Of a DNA stretch of 37,897 bases, positions 15,147-23,604 are shown piece after piece (positions within the stretch are counted from its first letter, which is position 1; each line of letters starts with the position of its first letter). The notes beneath the pieces were generated by a model. The model made no database searches, was not told the origin of the DNA, and saw only the letters and a program-made list of their open reading frames with translations. Source of the DNA: Acidimicrobiia bacterium (GTDB lineage: Bacteria; Actinomycetota; Acidimicrobiia; Spongiisociales; UBA5794); assembly GCA_029939995.1 (NCBI GenBank), contig JAOZRW010000021.1:1-37897 (forward strand), written 5' to 3'. The position numbers and the translations under genes are program-made.

Positions 15147-16649
15147 ATGGAGCCATTCAACGACTACGACCGATACGACGCGGTCGGCCTCGCACAGCTC
15201 GTCGCCGACGGTGACGTCCACCCGCTCGAACTCGTCGAAGCCGCCGCCGCCCGGATCGAAGCGGTGAACCCGACGGTCAACGCCGTGATCTGGGATCGGA
15301 TCGAAGAAGCCCGGCTCGAAGCCGGCTCCGTCGATGGGGATGGGCCGTTCGCCGGTGTCCCGATCCTCATCAAGGATCTCGTCGTCGAGACGGGGAAGCC
15401 GGCGACGTTCGGCTCGGTGTTCTTCCGCAACTACGTCGGTGAGACCACGTCCGAGTTCCGTCGCCGTATCGGCCGATCGGGCTTCATCGATCTCGGTAGG
15501 ACCAACACGCCGGAGTTCGGCCTCCTCCCGACGACCGAGCCCGTCCTCTACGGGCCGACGAAGAACCCGTGGGACCTGAGCCGCTCTTCCGGCGGGTCGA
15601 GCGGCGGGGCCGCGGCGGCGGTCGCTTCCGGGATCGTCCCCCTCGCTCAGGGAAGCGACGGCGGCGGTTCGATCAGGATCCCGGCGTCGGCGACGGGGCT
15701 GTTCGGTCTCAAGCCCTCGCGCGGCCGGAATCCCCGGCGACCCGGCTCGTCGATCGACTATCTCTCCGTCGAGCACGCTCTCACGCGCAGCGTTCGGGAC
15801 AGCGCAGCCTTCCTCGACGCCGTCCACGGGCCGCTCCCCGGCGATCAGTACTGGGCGCCCCCGCCGCGTGGCTCGTTCCTCGAAGCGGCCGCGCGGGACC
15901 CGAAGCCGTTGACGATCGCGTTCAGCGTCCGCGATTTCCGCGGCGACCGGGCACATCCGGAGTGCGAGGCGGCCGTGCGCGACACGGCCCGACTTCTCGA
16001 AAGCCTCGGACACCATGTCGTGGAAGCCCAACCGGACGTCGACGGGTCGCTCCTGGCGAATGCCTTCATGGAACTCTGGGCGGCGCTCGCGGCGACGGGC
16101 TTCGGCCTCGTGCTTCGCGGCGCGTCCGAGCTCAAGCCGGCCATCGGCCGCCTCCGTCGCATCGCCGGCGACCAACGAACCATGCGATTGATCAGCCGGA
16201 TCGACCAACGCGACGCCGGGAAACCGGCATTCGAGCCGTTCACGTTCGCCCTGGCCGAGCGATCGGGACACCGGTCGCAGGTCGATCTTCTCGAAGCCGA
16301 ACTGGCGTTGCAGACGATCGCTCACCAGACCGGCGATTTCCTCTCCACGTACGATCTGTTCCTCACGCCGGTTCTCGGCTCACCCCCGGTTCCGCTCGGC
16401 TACATCGATCAGGCGCTGCCGTGGGACGAGTTCGTCGACATGATCTTCCGTTACGTGGCGTTCACGCCGCTCGGCAACTTCGCCGGGCTTCCGGCCATGT
16501 CGGTGCCGCTCCACTGGACTCCGGACGGCCTTCCGGTGGGCTCGCACTTCCTCGCCCGACTTGGAGACGAGGAGACGTTGCTGTCGCTCGCCGGGCAACT
16601 CGAGCGGTCCCGCCCATGGAAGGATCGGAGACCCCCGGAACTCGCCTGA
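15147..16649 (+). CDS. Amidase (amidase signature family)
   Basis: 500-aa amidase-signature hydrolase cleaving a carboxamide or linear/cyclic amide. The Ser-cisSer-Lys triad is intact: Lys76 in PILIKDL, cis-Ser at about 151-152 in [17 protein letters not shown], and nucleophile Ser175 in [12 protein letters not shown]. The C-terminal part ([35 protein letters not shown]) is typical of the 6-aminohexanoate-cyclic-dimer hydrolase / NylA-like group. GatA is unlikely because no gatB or gatC is adjacent. It has its own leaderless-type promoter. Repeat copy 3 begins 17 bp after the stop codon. Substrate cannot be deduced. Confidence 0.9.
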   Translation: MEPFNDYDRYDAVGLAQLVADGDVHPLELVEAAAARIEAVNPTVNAVIWDRIEEARLEAGSVDGDGPFAGVPILIKDLVVETGKPATFGSVFFRNYVGETTSEFRRRIGRSGFIDLGRTNTPEFGLLPTTEPVLYGPTKNPWDLSRSSGGSSGGAAAAVASGIVPLAQGSDGGGSIRIPASATGLFGLKPSRGRNPRRPGSSIDYLSVEHALTRSVRDSAAFLDAVHGPLPGDQYWAPPPRGSFLEAAARDPKPLTIAFSVRDFRGDRAHPECEAAVRDTARLLESLGHHVVEAQPDVDGSLLANAFMELWAALAATGFGLVLRGASELKPAIGRLRRIAGDQRTMRLISRIDQRDAGKPAFEPFTFALAERSGHRSQVDLLEAELALQTIAHQTGDFLSTYDLFLTPVLGSPPVPLGYIDQALPWDEFVDMIFRYVAFTPLGNFAGLPAMSVPLHWTPDGLPVGSHFLARLGDEETLLSLAGQLERSRPWKDRRPPELA

Positions 16650-16666
16650 CGACACGCACGGCGTTC

Positions 16667-16713
16667 CGTGGGCCGGAAACGCGCCTATGTGCGCCTACGA
16701 GCCCTGGGTTCGC
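16667..16713 (+). repeat. Interspersed repeat, half copy 3 (degenerate)
   Basis: CCGTGGGCCGGAAACG followed by CTATGTGCGC and GAGCCCTGGGTTCG aligns with the right half of the element at 28367-28413, with several substitutions and an indel. It lies between the convergent amidase and ferritin genes. Confidence 0.6.
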
Positions 16714-16736
16714 AGCGCGCGGGTGGGCTGGTGGCG

Positions 16737-17237
16737 CTACTCGGCGGCGGTGCGGCTCCCGAGCTCCCGATCGAGGAACAGCATCCCGTGCGGCCCGCCT
16801 TCTGCGAGCGCGAGGTCGTCGAGGATCTGGGAGAAGGTGGCTTCCTCCTCGATCTGCTCGGTCACGAACCAGTCGAGGAGCGGGACCGAAGCGAAGTCCT
16901 GTTCGGACACGGCGAGTCCGTAGAGGCTGTTGATCGCCGTCGACACGCCGCGTTCCTGCTCCAGGCTCGTCTCGAACACGTCGACGACGCTGTCGAACTC
17001 GGAGGGCGGCGCTTCGAGCGCTCCGAGGAGGACGCGTCCGCCACGATCGAGGACGAACTGATAGAACTTCATCGCGTGCTCGGTCTCTTCAGCCGACTGG
17101 GCGTGCATCCATCGTGCCATTCCGCTGAAACCCGCCGAGTCGAGCCATGCCCCCATCGACAGGTAGTTGTGGGCCGCCTGCAACTCCATCGTGATCTGGT
17201 CGTTGAACGCGGCGTTCATCGTCTCGCTGATCTGCAT
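16737..17237 (-). CDS. Ferritin (non-haem, FtnA-like)
   Basis: 166-aa ferritin, storing iron by oxidising Fe(II) at a diiron ferroxidase centre within a 24-mer. The four-helix bundle is complete. Ferroxidase ligands appear at Glu18 (TMELQAAHNYLSM), Glu51 and His54 (SAEETEHAMKF), Glu near LEQERGV, and EQIEEEATF in helix D. No haem-binding Met typical of bacterioferritin (around residue 52) is seen. A GAGGAG Shine-Dalgarno precedes the ATG at 17237. Divergent from the yhhN-like gene across 56 bp. I saw no obvious iron-box or IdeR palindrome upstream. Confidence 0.92.
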   Translation of the reverse strand: MQISETMNAAFNDQITMELQAAHNYLSMGAWLDSAGFSGMARWMHAQSAEETEHAMKFYQFVLDRGGRVLLGALEAPPSEFDSVVDVFETSLEQERGVSTAINSLYGLAVSEQDFASVPLLDWFVTEQIEEEATFSQILDDLALAEGGPHGMLFLDRELGSRTAAE

Positions 17238-17280
17238 CAGGTCTCCTCTCGCTCGATGTGGATGGTACCGGATCTGCAGA

Positions 17281-17286
17281 TAGGCT
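17281..17286 (+). promoter_or_regulatory. -10 element (TAGGCT) of the YhhN-family gene
   Basis: TAGGCT ends 7 nt before the ATG at 17294. It supports that start over the in-frame upstream ATG at 17258. Confidence 0.5.
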
Positions 17287-17293
17287 TCTCTGC

Positions 17294-17920
17294 ATGACCG
17301 TCATCGCTGTTCTCGTCACCATCGCATTCACGGCGGCGCTCGTCTGGGCGGAGACCGCCGAATCCTCCGCACTCCGCTGGTTCAAGATGGTCGCTTCGAC
17401 CGGATTCCTGGCGATCGCCGTGTCCGTCGGTGCCCCTTCGTCCACCTACGGCCGGATCGTCCTGGCGGCGCTCGCACTCTCCTGGATCGGAGACCTCCTC
17501 CTCACGTACCGGTCCCGATCGGCGTTCCTGGCGGGGCTGGTCGCCTTCTTGCTCGGCCACGTCGCGTTCGTCGCGGCGTTCTGGTCGCTCGGCATCGGGG
17601 TCGTCTACGCAGTGGTCGCGGCCGTCGTCGTCGCGGTGATCGCGATCGTGGTCTTGCGATGGCTCGCCCCGCACGTCGGAGACATGAAAGGCCCCGTCGT
17701 CGCGTACGTCGGCGTGATCTCCGTGATGGTGATGTTCGCCTTCGGCGCGTTCGGGAACGGTGCGAGCGTGCTCGTCCCCGTCGGAGCCATGCTCTTCTTC
17801 GTCTCCGATCTGTTCGTTGCGCGCAATCAGTTCGTGGCGCCCGACGTCGCAAATCGCATCTGGGGGCTTCCCCTCTACTACCTGGCGCAGATCCTCCTGG
17901 CGCTCTCGACCGCGAATTGA
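17294..17920 (+). CDS. YhhN/TMEM86 family membrane protein (lysoplasmalogenase-like)
   Basis: 208-aa polytopic membrane protein with about seven to eight hydrophobic helices. The YhhN/TMEM86 family includes lysoplasmalogenases that hydrolyse the vinyl-ether bond of lysoplasmalogens. Conserved acidic positions proposed to be catalytic are visible in LSWIGDLLL (about 67-75) and FFVSDLFVARNQF (about 167-179). ATG 17294 is chosen over 17258 because of the -10 spacing and because it places the first helix at the N-terminus. It lies 20 bp upstream of the sixA-like gene, which has its own -10 hexamer. Actual lipid substrate unknown. Confidence 0.85.
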   Translation: MTVIAVLVTIAFTAALVWAETAESSALRWFKMVASTGFLAIAVSVGAPSSTYGRIVLAALALSWIGDLLLTYRSRSAFLAGLVAFLLGHVAFVAAFWSLGIGVVYAVVAAVVVAVIAIVVLRWLAPHVGDMKGPVVAYVGVISVMVMFAFGAFGNGASVLVPVGAMLFFVSDLFVARNQFVAPDVANRIWGLPLYYLAQILLALSTAN

Positions 17921-17928
17921 GACGGGGG

Positions 17929-17934
17929 TAGGCT
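17929..17934 (+). promoter_or_regulatory. -10 element (TAGGCT) of the sixA-like gene
   Basis: TAGGCT ends 6 nt before the ATG at 17941, within the short gap after the YhhN-family gene. Confidence 0.5.
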
Positions 17935-17940
17935 CGGCGC

Positions 17941-18447
17941 ATGATGCGCCTGATGCTGCTGAGACACGGGAAGTCCGATTGGAACACCGACGTTCGCGGA
18001 GATCGCGCCCGCCCGTTGAACGGCCGGGGCGAGCGGGCTGCGGCCACGATGGGCGTCGTGCTTGCGAAGATGGGAGAAGTCCCGGACCGTATCGTCTCGT
18101 CGCCCGCCGTCCGGGCTGAGGCGACCGCCTCGATCGCCCGCATATCGGGCGGGTGGCCGGCACCCCTCGAGATCGCCGACGCCCTCTACGGCGCCGGGCC
18201 GGCCGAAGCGCTCTCCGTGGCTGCACGCTCCGGCGCCGATGCCGATCGGCTCATGCTCGTCGGTCACGAGCCCACCTGGTCGCTCCTGGCACGCCATCTG
18301 ACGGGTGGTCGGGTGATCGTGAAGACCGGCACGGTCCTCGCCTTCGATCTCGACGTTGCCTCTTGGGCCGAGACGGAACGCTCCGGCGGTGCACTGTCCT
18401 ACGCTCTCCATCCGAAGATGTTCGACGACGATTGGGACTTCAGATGA
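17941..18447 (+). CDS. sixA: Histidine phosphatase family protein (SixA-like)
   Basis: 168-aa protein of histidine phosphatase branch 1. The phosphoacceptor motif is LLRHGKSDW (about 6-14), with the SixA-type 'RHGKS' form. [12 protein letters not shown] supplies the second Arg, and [10 protein letters not shown] (about 104-113) supplies the second catalytic His. SixA dephosphorylates phosphohistidine in phosphorelay or PTS proteins; small-molecule activity is equally possible for a protein with this compact fold. Starts ATGATG (17941 or 17944). Its stop overlaps the threonine aldolase start (ATGA), so the two are translated together, though they have no obvious pathway link. Confidence 0.85.
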   Translation: MMRLMLLRHGKSDWNTDVRGDRARPLNGRGERAAATMGVVLAKMGEVPDRIVSSPAVRAEATASIARISGGWPAPLEIADALYGAGPAEALSVAARSGADADRLMLVGHEPTWSLLARHLTGGRVIVKTGTVLAFDLDVASWAETERSGGALSYALHPKMFDDDWDFR

Positions 18448-19475
18448 TCGACCTCCGGTCCGACACGGTTACCCGCCCGACCGAGGCGATGCGTGCTGCG
18501 ATGGCGTCCGCGCCGGTTGGCGACGACGTCCTGGGCGACGACCCCACGGTTCGACGCCTCGAGGAGCGGGTCGCGGGGCTCCTCGGCAAGGAAGACGCCG
18601 TATACGTCCCTTCGGGGACGATGGCGAACCAGATCGCGCTCCGTGTTCACACGCGGCCCGGTGACCGCGTGGTCATGGACGCCGACTCCCACATCCGGGT
18701 CCATGAGAGCGGAGCGCCCGCCGCCCTGGCCGGCGTCACGATCGCACCGGTCGCCGGCGATCTCGGCGTCTTCACCCCGGACCAACTCGCCGAAGCTGCT
18801 CCCGGCCCCTCGCCGGACTTCCCCCCGGGACTGTTCGATCCGACGACCCTCGTCACGATGGAGAACACGCACAACGAGGCGGGAGGAACGATCTGGCCGC
18901 TCGAATCGATGCAGTCGATACAGGCAACGGCGTCCCGCCTGGGGCTCGGGGTCCATCTCGACGGTGCGCGACTCTGGAACGCCGCCGCGGCGACGGGCAT
19001 CGACCTCGCCACCTACGCGGCGACCGCCGACACCGTCAACGTCTGCTTCTCGAAAGGCCTCGGCGCCCCGATCGGGTCGGCCCTCGCCGGTCCCCAAGAG
19101 GTCATCGACCGGGCCCGCTGGTTCAAGAAGATGTACGGAGGCGGGTTCCGTCAGGCGGGGATCATCGCCGCCGGGGCGCTCCACGCCGTCGACCACCATC
19201 GCGAGCGTCTCGCCGAGGATCACGCGAACGCCCGGCGCTTCGCCGAGGCTGTGGCCGACATCGACACCCTCTCGATCGATCTCGCCGCGGTCCACACGAA
19301 TCTGGTCTACTTCGACGTCGCGAACGCCCAGCAGTTCGTCGATCGCCTCCGCGCCGAAGGCGTCGACAGCCTCGCCGTCGGACCGGACCGGATCCGCGTC
19401 GTGTTCCATCTCGACGTCTCGGATGACGACACGGTCGAAGCGATCGGGGCGCTGCGGAAGGTCGCGGGCGGCTGA
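18444..19475 (+). CDS. ltaE: Low-specificity threonine aldolase family (PLP-dependent)
   Basis: 343-aa fold-type I PLP enzyme that cleaves L-threonine or allo-threonine to glycine and acetaldehyde. It starts [26 protein letters not shown], a near-invariant family N-terminus. It continues with [41 protein letters not shown] (usual form EN-T-H), [11 protein letters not shown], and PLP Lys in [11 protein letters not shown]. The relation to the GntG-type beta-hydroxy amino acid enzymes leaves substrate range open. ATG 18444 overlaps the SixA stop by 4 bp. The long upstream ORF extensions are shadows. Confidence 0.92.
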   Translation: MIDLRSDTVTRPTEAMRAAMASAPVGDDVLGDDPTVRRLEERVAGLLGKEDAVYVPSGTMANQIALRVHTRPGDRVVMDADSHIRVHESGAPAALAGVTIAPVAGDLGVFTPDQLAEAAPGPSPDFPPGLFDPTTLVTMENTHNEAGGTIWPLESMQSIQATASRLGLGVHLDGARLWNAAAATGIDLATYAATADTVNVCFSKGLGAPIGSALAGPQEVIDRARWFKKMYGGGFRQAGIIAAGALHAVDHHRERLAEDHANARRFAEAVADIDTLSIDLAAVHTNLVYFDVANAQQFVDRLRAEGVDSLAVGPDRIRVVFHLDVSDDDTVEAIGALRKVAGG

Positions 19476-19491
19476 GCGACCCGGCGAAGCG

Positions 19492-19953
19492 TCAGACGAG
19501 AGAAGCGGTGACGACCGCCGCCACCGAGAGCACGATCGTGACGATGACCATCACCGCCACGAACGTGCGGGAGATCCCCCCGTCGTCGAGCGGATTGCGC
19601 ATCGGCCGAACGTCGGCCACGACCGAATCGAGGAAGTCGTCCTCGTTCGGCGTCGGTGTCGGAGCCGACGGTTCGTCGAAGCTCCCGCCGAGCGCAGCTG
19701 CGAGCGGAACGGCGGACACGCTCGAGAACTCCGATGGGGAGTCGGGTCGGAAGAGGACGGTTTCGCCTCCGAGCGTGAGATTGAACGATCCGTTCTTCTC
19801 CGGGGCGATGGCGTACTCGGCTCGCGGCCAGGATCCCAGTTGATTGTCACCAGAGGTCAGGGTGACCCACTCGGGGTCGAGGCTCAACGTAGCGGCGAGA
19901 CCGCTTCCCACATCTCCGGGAAGGAGCACGTCGCCCGTGAACGTCTTCGTCAT
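19492..19953 (-). CDS. Hypothetical C-tail-anchored membrane protein
   Basis: 153 aa; no family recognised. The N-terminal 80 residues look like a small beta-domain (FTGDVLLPGDV, ATLSLDPEWVTLTS, EYAIAPEKNGSFNLTLGGETVLFRP). A disordered Pro/Glu-rich linker (PSAPTPTPNEDDF) follows, then a single C-terminal membrane helix TFVAVMVIVTIVLSVAAVVTASLV, so the soluble domain probably faces the cytoplasm. The ATG at 19953 has a strong GGAGGAT Shine-Dalgarno. It lies 63 bp downstream of dnaE2 on the same strand and ends 16 bp from the convergent aldolase gene. Read-through from the dnaE2 promoter is possible but unproven. Confidence 0.75.
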   Translation of the reverse strand: MTKTFTGDVLLPGDVGSGLAATLSLDPEWVTLTSGDNQLGSWPRAEYAIAPEKNGSFNLTLGGETVLFRPDSPSEFSSVSAVPLAAALGGSFDEPSAPTPTPNEDDFLDSVVADVRPMRNPLDDGGISRTFVAVMVIVTIVLSVAAVVTASLV

Positions 19954-20016
19954 CGATCCTCCATGTGTGAGTTCCCTTCAGACATCGGCACGAAGCCCCT
20001 CTCGGGTGAAGTCGAA

Positions 20017-23000
20017 TTATCGAAAATCTCGGGAACGCACACCGTCGACGGACCAGCGTTCGAAGCGGTGCGCGACGAAGTTCGTGACACCGTCGACGTG
20101 TTCGACGACACCATCGATCACCACCCCCACCGCCTTGCGGGCCACCTCGTAGTTCGCTTCCCACACCTGAGGGAGGACGACCACGTTGAGGAGGCCCGTT
20201 TCGTCCTCGAGATTCAGGAACCGGACTCCCCGCGCCGTCGAAGGGCGCTGCCGGTGGGTCACGATGCCGCCGACACGGGCCCGCTTCCCGTGGCGGCGCC
20301 CTCCGAGGATGCCGACGATCGGTGTGCAACCGGCCGCGTCGAGGGCGCCCCTGGCGAGCGCCACCGGGTGCGTCGTCGAGATCCCCGTCGACCAGAGGTC
20401 CGCCTGAACCCGCTCGGCGTCCCCCATCGCGCGGAACGGCGGAGGTCCCTCACCGGGGGGAAGGGGAAGCCGGCCCGGACCGAGTTCGGTGAGGCTCCCC
20501 GCGACCCACATCCCATCCCGCCGATCGAGACCGATGGGGTTGAGCGCACCGGACGCGGCGAGCCCCTCATAGGCATCGAGGGGAAGACCGGTCCGCTGGG
20601 CCAGGTCCTCGGGCCCGGTGAACGCTCCGCCGAGCATGCGGGCCGCCTCGATCCGCACGATCTCGGCTTCGCCCAGGTTCCGCACGTATCGCAGCCCGAT
20701 CCTGAGCGCGACCGCGCTGCGTAGCGGATCGTCGACGGGCCCCCGGCCGCGCCGCCAGATGCCGCCCAGATAGTGAGCGACGTCGCCGGCGTCGACGACG
20801 ACCGGTTCGACGGTGCAGTCGAACGACGACGAGTTCACATCGGGGGGAAGCACGACGACGCCGTGGTGCTGTGCGTCCTGAACGAGCGAGTTCGGGGTGT
20901 AGAAACCCATCGGCTGCGCATTGAGCAAGCCGGCGAAGAACTCGGTCGGCCAATGGTGCTTCAGCCAGGCCGCCGCATACACGATGTAGGCGAACGAGAC
21001 GGAATGGCTCTCCGGGAACCCGAACGACGCGAACCCTTGCAGTTTCTCCCAGATCTCGTCGGCCGGAGGCCCCGTGATGCCGTTGCGCTCCATCCCCGAG
21101 TAGACCTCTTCGCGAAGCCGCTCCATGGCCTCGGAAGCCCGTTTGTGCGTCATCGCCTGACGCAGACGATCGGACTGGCCGGGGGTGAAGCCGGCGCAGA
21201 CCCGTGCGAGTTCCATCAGCTGCTCCTGGAAGATCGGGACGCCGAGCGTCTTCTTCAGGATCGGCTCGGCGGAAGGGTGCGGATACCCGACCGCTTCCTC
21301 CCCGTTCCGACGCCGGAGATAGGGATGCACCGACTGACCCTGGATCGGGCCGGGTCGGATGAGCGCCACTTCGACCGCCAGGTCGTAGAAGGTCTTCGGC
21401 TTCAGCTTCGGCAGGGTCGCCATCTGCGCCCGGGACTCCACCTGGAAGATCCCGACCGTGTCGGCCCGGGTCAGCATGTCGTAGACGATGGGCTCCTGGG
21501 GGATCGTCGCGAGATCGACCTCGACGCCGTGGGCCCCGGCGATGAGATCGACGCTCAGGTGCAGCGCGTTGAGCGCTCCGAGGGCGAGCAGGTCGAACTT
21601 GACGATCCCCATCGCAGCGCAGTCGTCCTTGTCCCACTGGAGGACCGACCGATCCTGCATCCTGCCCCACTCCAGGGGAACGGTCTGCCAGAGGGGACGC
21701 CGGGAGACGACCATACCGCCCGAGTGGATGCCGAGGTGGCGGGGGAACCCGTCGAGCCGGCGGCACACGTCGACGATCAGGTCGCTCGTCAGCCCCTCGG
21801 GGAGGTCGACGGTATCCCCGATCTTCGACGGGTCGCGGCTGTCGAGGTAGCGCGTGAGACCGTTGACCTGGGCTTGTGTGAGGCCGAACGCCTTCCCGAC
21901 GTCCTGGAGCACGGAGCGGGCCCGGTAGGTGATGACGTTCGCAACCATCGCCGCCCGTTCTCTCCCGTACCGCCGGTAGCAGTACTGGATCACTTCTTCA
22001 CGGCGTTCCGCTTCGAAGTCGATGTCGATGTCCGGGGGGCGTCCGCGCTCTTCCGAGAGGAACCGCTCGAAGGGGAGGTGGAGACGGATCGGGTCGACCC
22101 GCGTCAGGTTGAGGCAGCGGCAGACGGCCGAGTCCGCACCGGATCCGCGGATCTGACAGTAGATGTCCTGTGATCGGGCGAACGTGACGATGTCCCATGC
22201 CACGAGGAAGAACCCGGAGAAGCCGAGCTCGGAGATCACGGCGAGCTCGTGGTCGAGGCGGTGCCGGGCGTCGAGATCGATTCCGCCGTCTTCTCCCGGG
22301 TACACCGTGCGGGCCCCCTGGTCGACGAGATGGGCGAGGTACTCGTCTTCGGTTGTGAACGCCCCGGGCATGGGGAAGTCCGGGAGCTCCGGTGCCAGGA
22401 GATCGAGGTCGAATGCGAGGGATGCTCCGAGATCCGCCGCCCGTTCCACAGCCCCCGGGTAGCGGGCGAACCGTGCGGTCATCTCTTCGGGCGATCGCAG
22501 ATGGCGCAGGTCGGTCGCCGGCCGGAACCCGTCCGCCGTGTCGAGATCTCTCCTGCCCGCGATCGCAGCGAGAACCTCAGCGAGGTCGGCGTCGTCGCGG
22601 TGCGCGTAGTGGACGTTGTTCGTCGCCACGGAGGGAAGGTGGAGTCGTCGAGAGACTTCGTAGAGAAGATCGTTGCGATCGTCGTCGTCCGGCATGCCGT
22701 GGTGCGTGAGCTCGATGTAGAGGCGTCCGGGGAAGATGTCGCGGAGCTTCATCGCGGCGGTCATCGCTCCGGCGAGATCTCCGGCCTGTGCCGCCCGGGG
22801 CACGGCCCCGTTCCTGCATCCGGTCAGGGCGACGATCCGCCCATCCCGGGAAGCGGCCGCGAGACGCTCGTAGTCGTAGACGGGCCGGTCCTTCTCCCCC
22901 TCGAACTGGCCCCGGGTCACGAACCGGCTCAGCGCCGCATACCCCTCCGGGTCGGGGGCGAGCAGAACGAGATGGTCCGATGGGGCGATCCCCACCGGCT

Positions 23001-23319
23001 TGCTCCCGTGCATCCGCCGGATCCTCCCCCGTCGCGGAGCCGATCCCGGTTCGCGAGGCGAGTCGGATCGCTGCGGGACGACGACGCCCGGCGCCGGTAG
23101 GCGACGCGCCATCCCGATCTCCGTTCCGTAGACGACCGGAAGGCCGATCTCGCGAGAAGCGGTGTGCATCTTGACCACGCCGCGGAACCCGTCGTGGTCG
23201 GTGACGGCGAGCGCTGCGTAACCGAGCTCGGCGGCACGGGCGACCAGATCCCGCGGGTGCGAAGCCCCGTCGAGGAAGCTGTAGTTGGTGTGTGCGTGGA
23301 GCTCCGCGTATCGTGCCAC
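20017..23319 (-). CDS. dnaE2: Error-prone DNA polymerase DnaE2 (ImuC)
   Basis: About 1100-aa C-family polymerase alpha subunit of the DnaE2 type, which carries out damage-induced translesion synthesis with ImuA'/ImuB in actinobacteria. The PHP domain (YAELHAHTNYSFLDGASH, AVTDHDGF) is followed by the palm with GSGADSAVCRCLNLT and catalytic PDIDIDFE (about 429-436). The late QADLWSTGISTTHPVALAR and the OB-fold end (RFLNLEDETGLLNVVV) are DnaE2 signatures. The track starts at ATG 23340, but I prefer GTG 23319: a TACGAT -10 lies exactly 6 nt upstream and a LexA box sits directly upstream of that -10. No imuA or imuB is in the window. Confidence 0.93.
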   Translation of the reverse strand: MARYAELHAHTNYSFLDGASHPRDLVARAAELGYAALAVTDHDGFRGVVKMHTASREIGLPVVYGTEIGMARRLPAPGVVVPQRSDSPREPGSAPRRGRIRRMHGSKPVGIAPSDHLVLLAPDPEGYAALSRFVTRGQFEGEKDRPVYDYERLAAASRDGRIVALTGCRNGAVPRAAQAGDLAGAMTAAMKLRDIFPGRLYIELTHHGMPDDDDRNDLLYEVSRRLHLPSVATNNVHYAHRDDADLAEVLAAIAGRRDLDTADGFRPATDLRHLRSPEEMTARFARYPGAVERAADLGASLAFDLDLLAPELPDFPMPGAFTTEDEYLAHLVDQGARTVYPGEDGGIDLDARHRLDHELAVISELGFSGFFLVAWDIVTFARSQDIYCQIRGSGADSAVCRCLNLTRVDPIRLHLPFERFLSEERGRPPDIDIDFEAERREEVIQYCYRRYGRERAAMVANVITYRARSVLQDVGKAFGLTQAQVNGLTRYLDSRDPSKIGDTVDLPEGLTSDLIVDVCRRLDGFPRHLGIHSGGMVVSRRPLWQTVPLEWGRMQDRSVLQWDKDDCAAMGIVKFDLLALGALNALHLSVDLIAGAHGVEVDLATIPQEPIVYDMLTRADTVGIFQVESRAQMATLPKLKPKTFYDLAVEVALIRPGPIQGQSVHPYLRRRNGEEAVGYPHPSAEPILKKTLGVPIFQEQLMELARVCAGFTPGQSDRLRQAMTHKRASEAMERLREEVYSGMERNGITGPPADEIWEKLQGFASFGFPESHSVSFAYIVYAAAWLKHHWPTEFFAGLLNAQPMGFYTPNSLVQDAQHHGVVVLPPDVNSSSFDCTVEPVVVDAGDVAHYLGGIWRRGRGPVDDPLRSAVALRIGLRYVRNLGEAEIVRIEAARMLGGAFTGPEDLAQRTGLPLDAYEGLAASGALNPIGLDRRDGMWVAGSLTELGPGRLPLPPGEGPPPFRAMGDAERVQADLWSTGISTTHPVALARGALDAAGCTPIVGILGGRRHGKRARVGGIVTHRQRPSTARGVRFLNLEDETGLLNVVVLPQVWEANYEVARKAVGVVIDGVVEHVDGVTNFVAHRFERWSVDGVRSRDFR

Positions 23320-23325
23320 CCGCTC

Positions 23326-23331
23326 ATCGTA
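23326..23331 (-). promoter_or_regulatory. -10 element (TACGAT) of dnaE2
   Basis: TACGAT on the minus strand ends 6 nt before GTG 23319 and lies 1 bp downstream of the LexA box. This places the operator in the promoter spacer. Confidence 0.55.
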
Positions 23332-23332
23332 A

Positions 23333-23348
23333 TCGAACATGTGTTCGA
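23333..23348. promoter_or_regulatory. LexA (SOS) box
   Basis: TCGAACATGTGTTCGA matches the actinobacterial SOS-box consensus TCGAAC-N4-GTTCGA in all 12 specified positions. It sits just upstream of the dnaE2 -10 element. It is also 25 bp upstream of the CAGAAT hexamer of the divergent small membrane protein gene, so it could affect both. LexA control of dnaE2 is established in mycobacteria and relatives. Confidence 0.88.
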
Positions 23349-23373
23349 TCGTCCCGTGGGTTCACCGATCGAC

Positions 23374-23379
23374 CAGAAT
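23374..23379 (+). promoter_or_regulatory. -10 element (CAGAAT) of the small membrane protein gene
   Basis: CAGAAT ends 6 nt before ATG 23386. It is a one-mismatch version of the local TANNNT pattern. Confidence 0.4.
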
Positions 23380-23385
23380 GCCCCC

Positions 23386-23604
23386 ATGTTCGACGGGTAC
23401 GTCTCCGAAGATCTCACCCCGGAGGAGATCGCACAGCTCCGGCGACGCCGCCTCGTCCGCGCGGCGATCGTCATCGTCGTCGTCGTTGCCATGATCGCGG
23501 CGATCCTCATCCCCGTCATCGTCCGGATCGTGCACACGCCCCGACCCCCGGACACCGTGATCGCGCACCACGCGGGGATCGCATGGCGTAGGATGGTCGT
23601 ATGA
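23386..23604 (+). CDS. Small single-span membrane protein
   Basis: 72 aa; no family recognised. MFDGYVSEDLTPEEIAQLRRRRLVR is a charged N-terminal segment. AAIVIVVVVAMIAAILIPVIVRIV forms one long membrane helix, and a short tail follows. Positive residues before the helix suggest the N-terminus is cytoplasmic. The ORF track gives a longer ORF from 23164, but ATG 23386 is preferred. It has a -10-like hexamer 6 nt upstream, and the upstream extension lies inside dnaE2. The stop overlaps the next gene start as ATGA. It shares its upstream region, including the LexA box, with dnaE2. Confidence 0.68.
   Translation: MFDGYVSEDLTPEEIAQLRRRRLVRAAIVIVVVVAMIAAILIPVIVRIVHTPRPPDTVIAHHAGIAWRRMVV
23589..23594 (+). 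promoter_or_regulatory. Possible internal -10 element (TAGGAT) before the ACT gene
   Basis: TAGGAT ends 6 nt before ATG 23601 and lies inside the upstream coding sequence. It may give a separate leaderless transcript. Confidence 0.35.

Noticed and set aside
18493-20724. 743-aa plus-strand ORF
   Set aside because: Overlaps threonine aldolase and dnaE2 in another frame. Arg/Ser/Pro-rich composition is typical of high-GC frame shadows.
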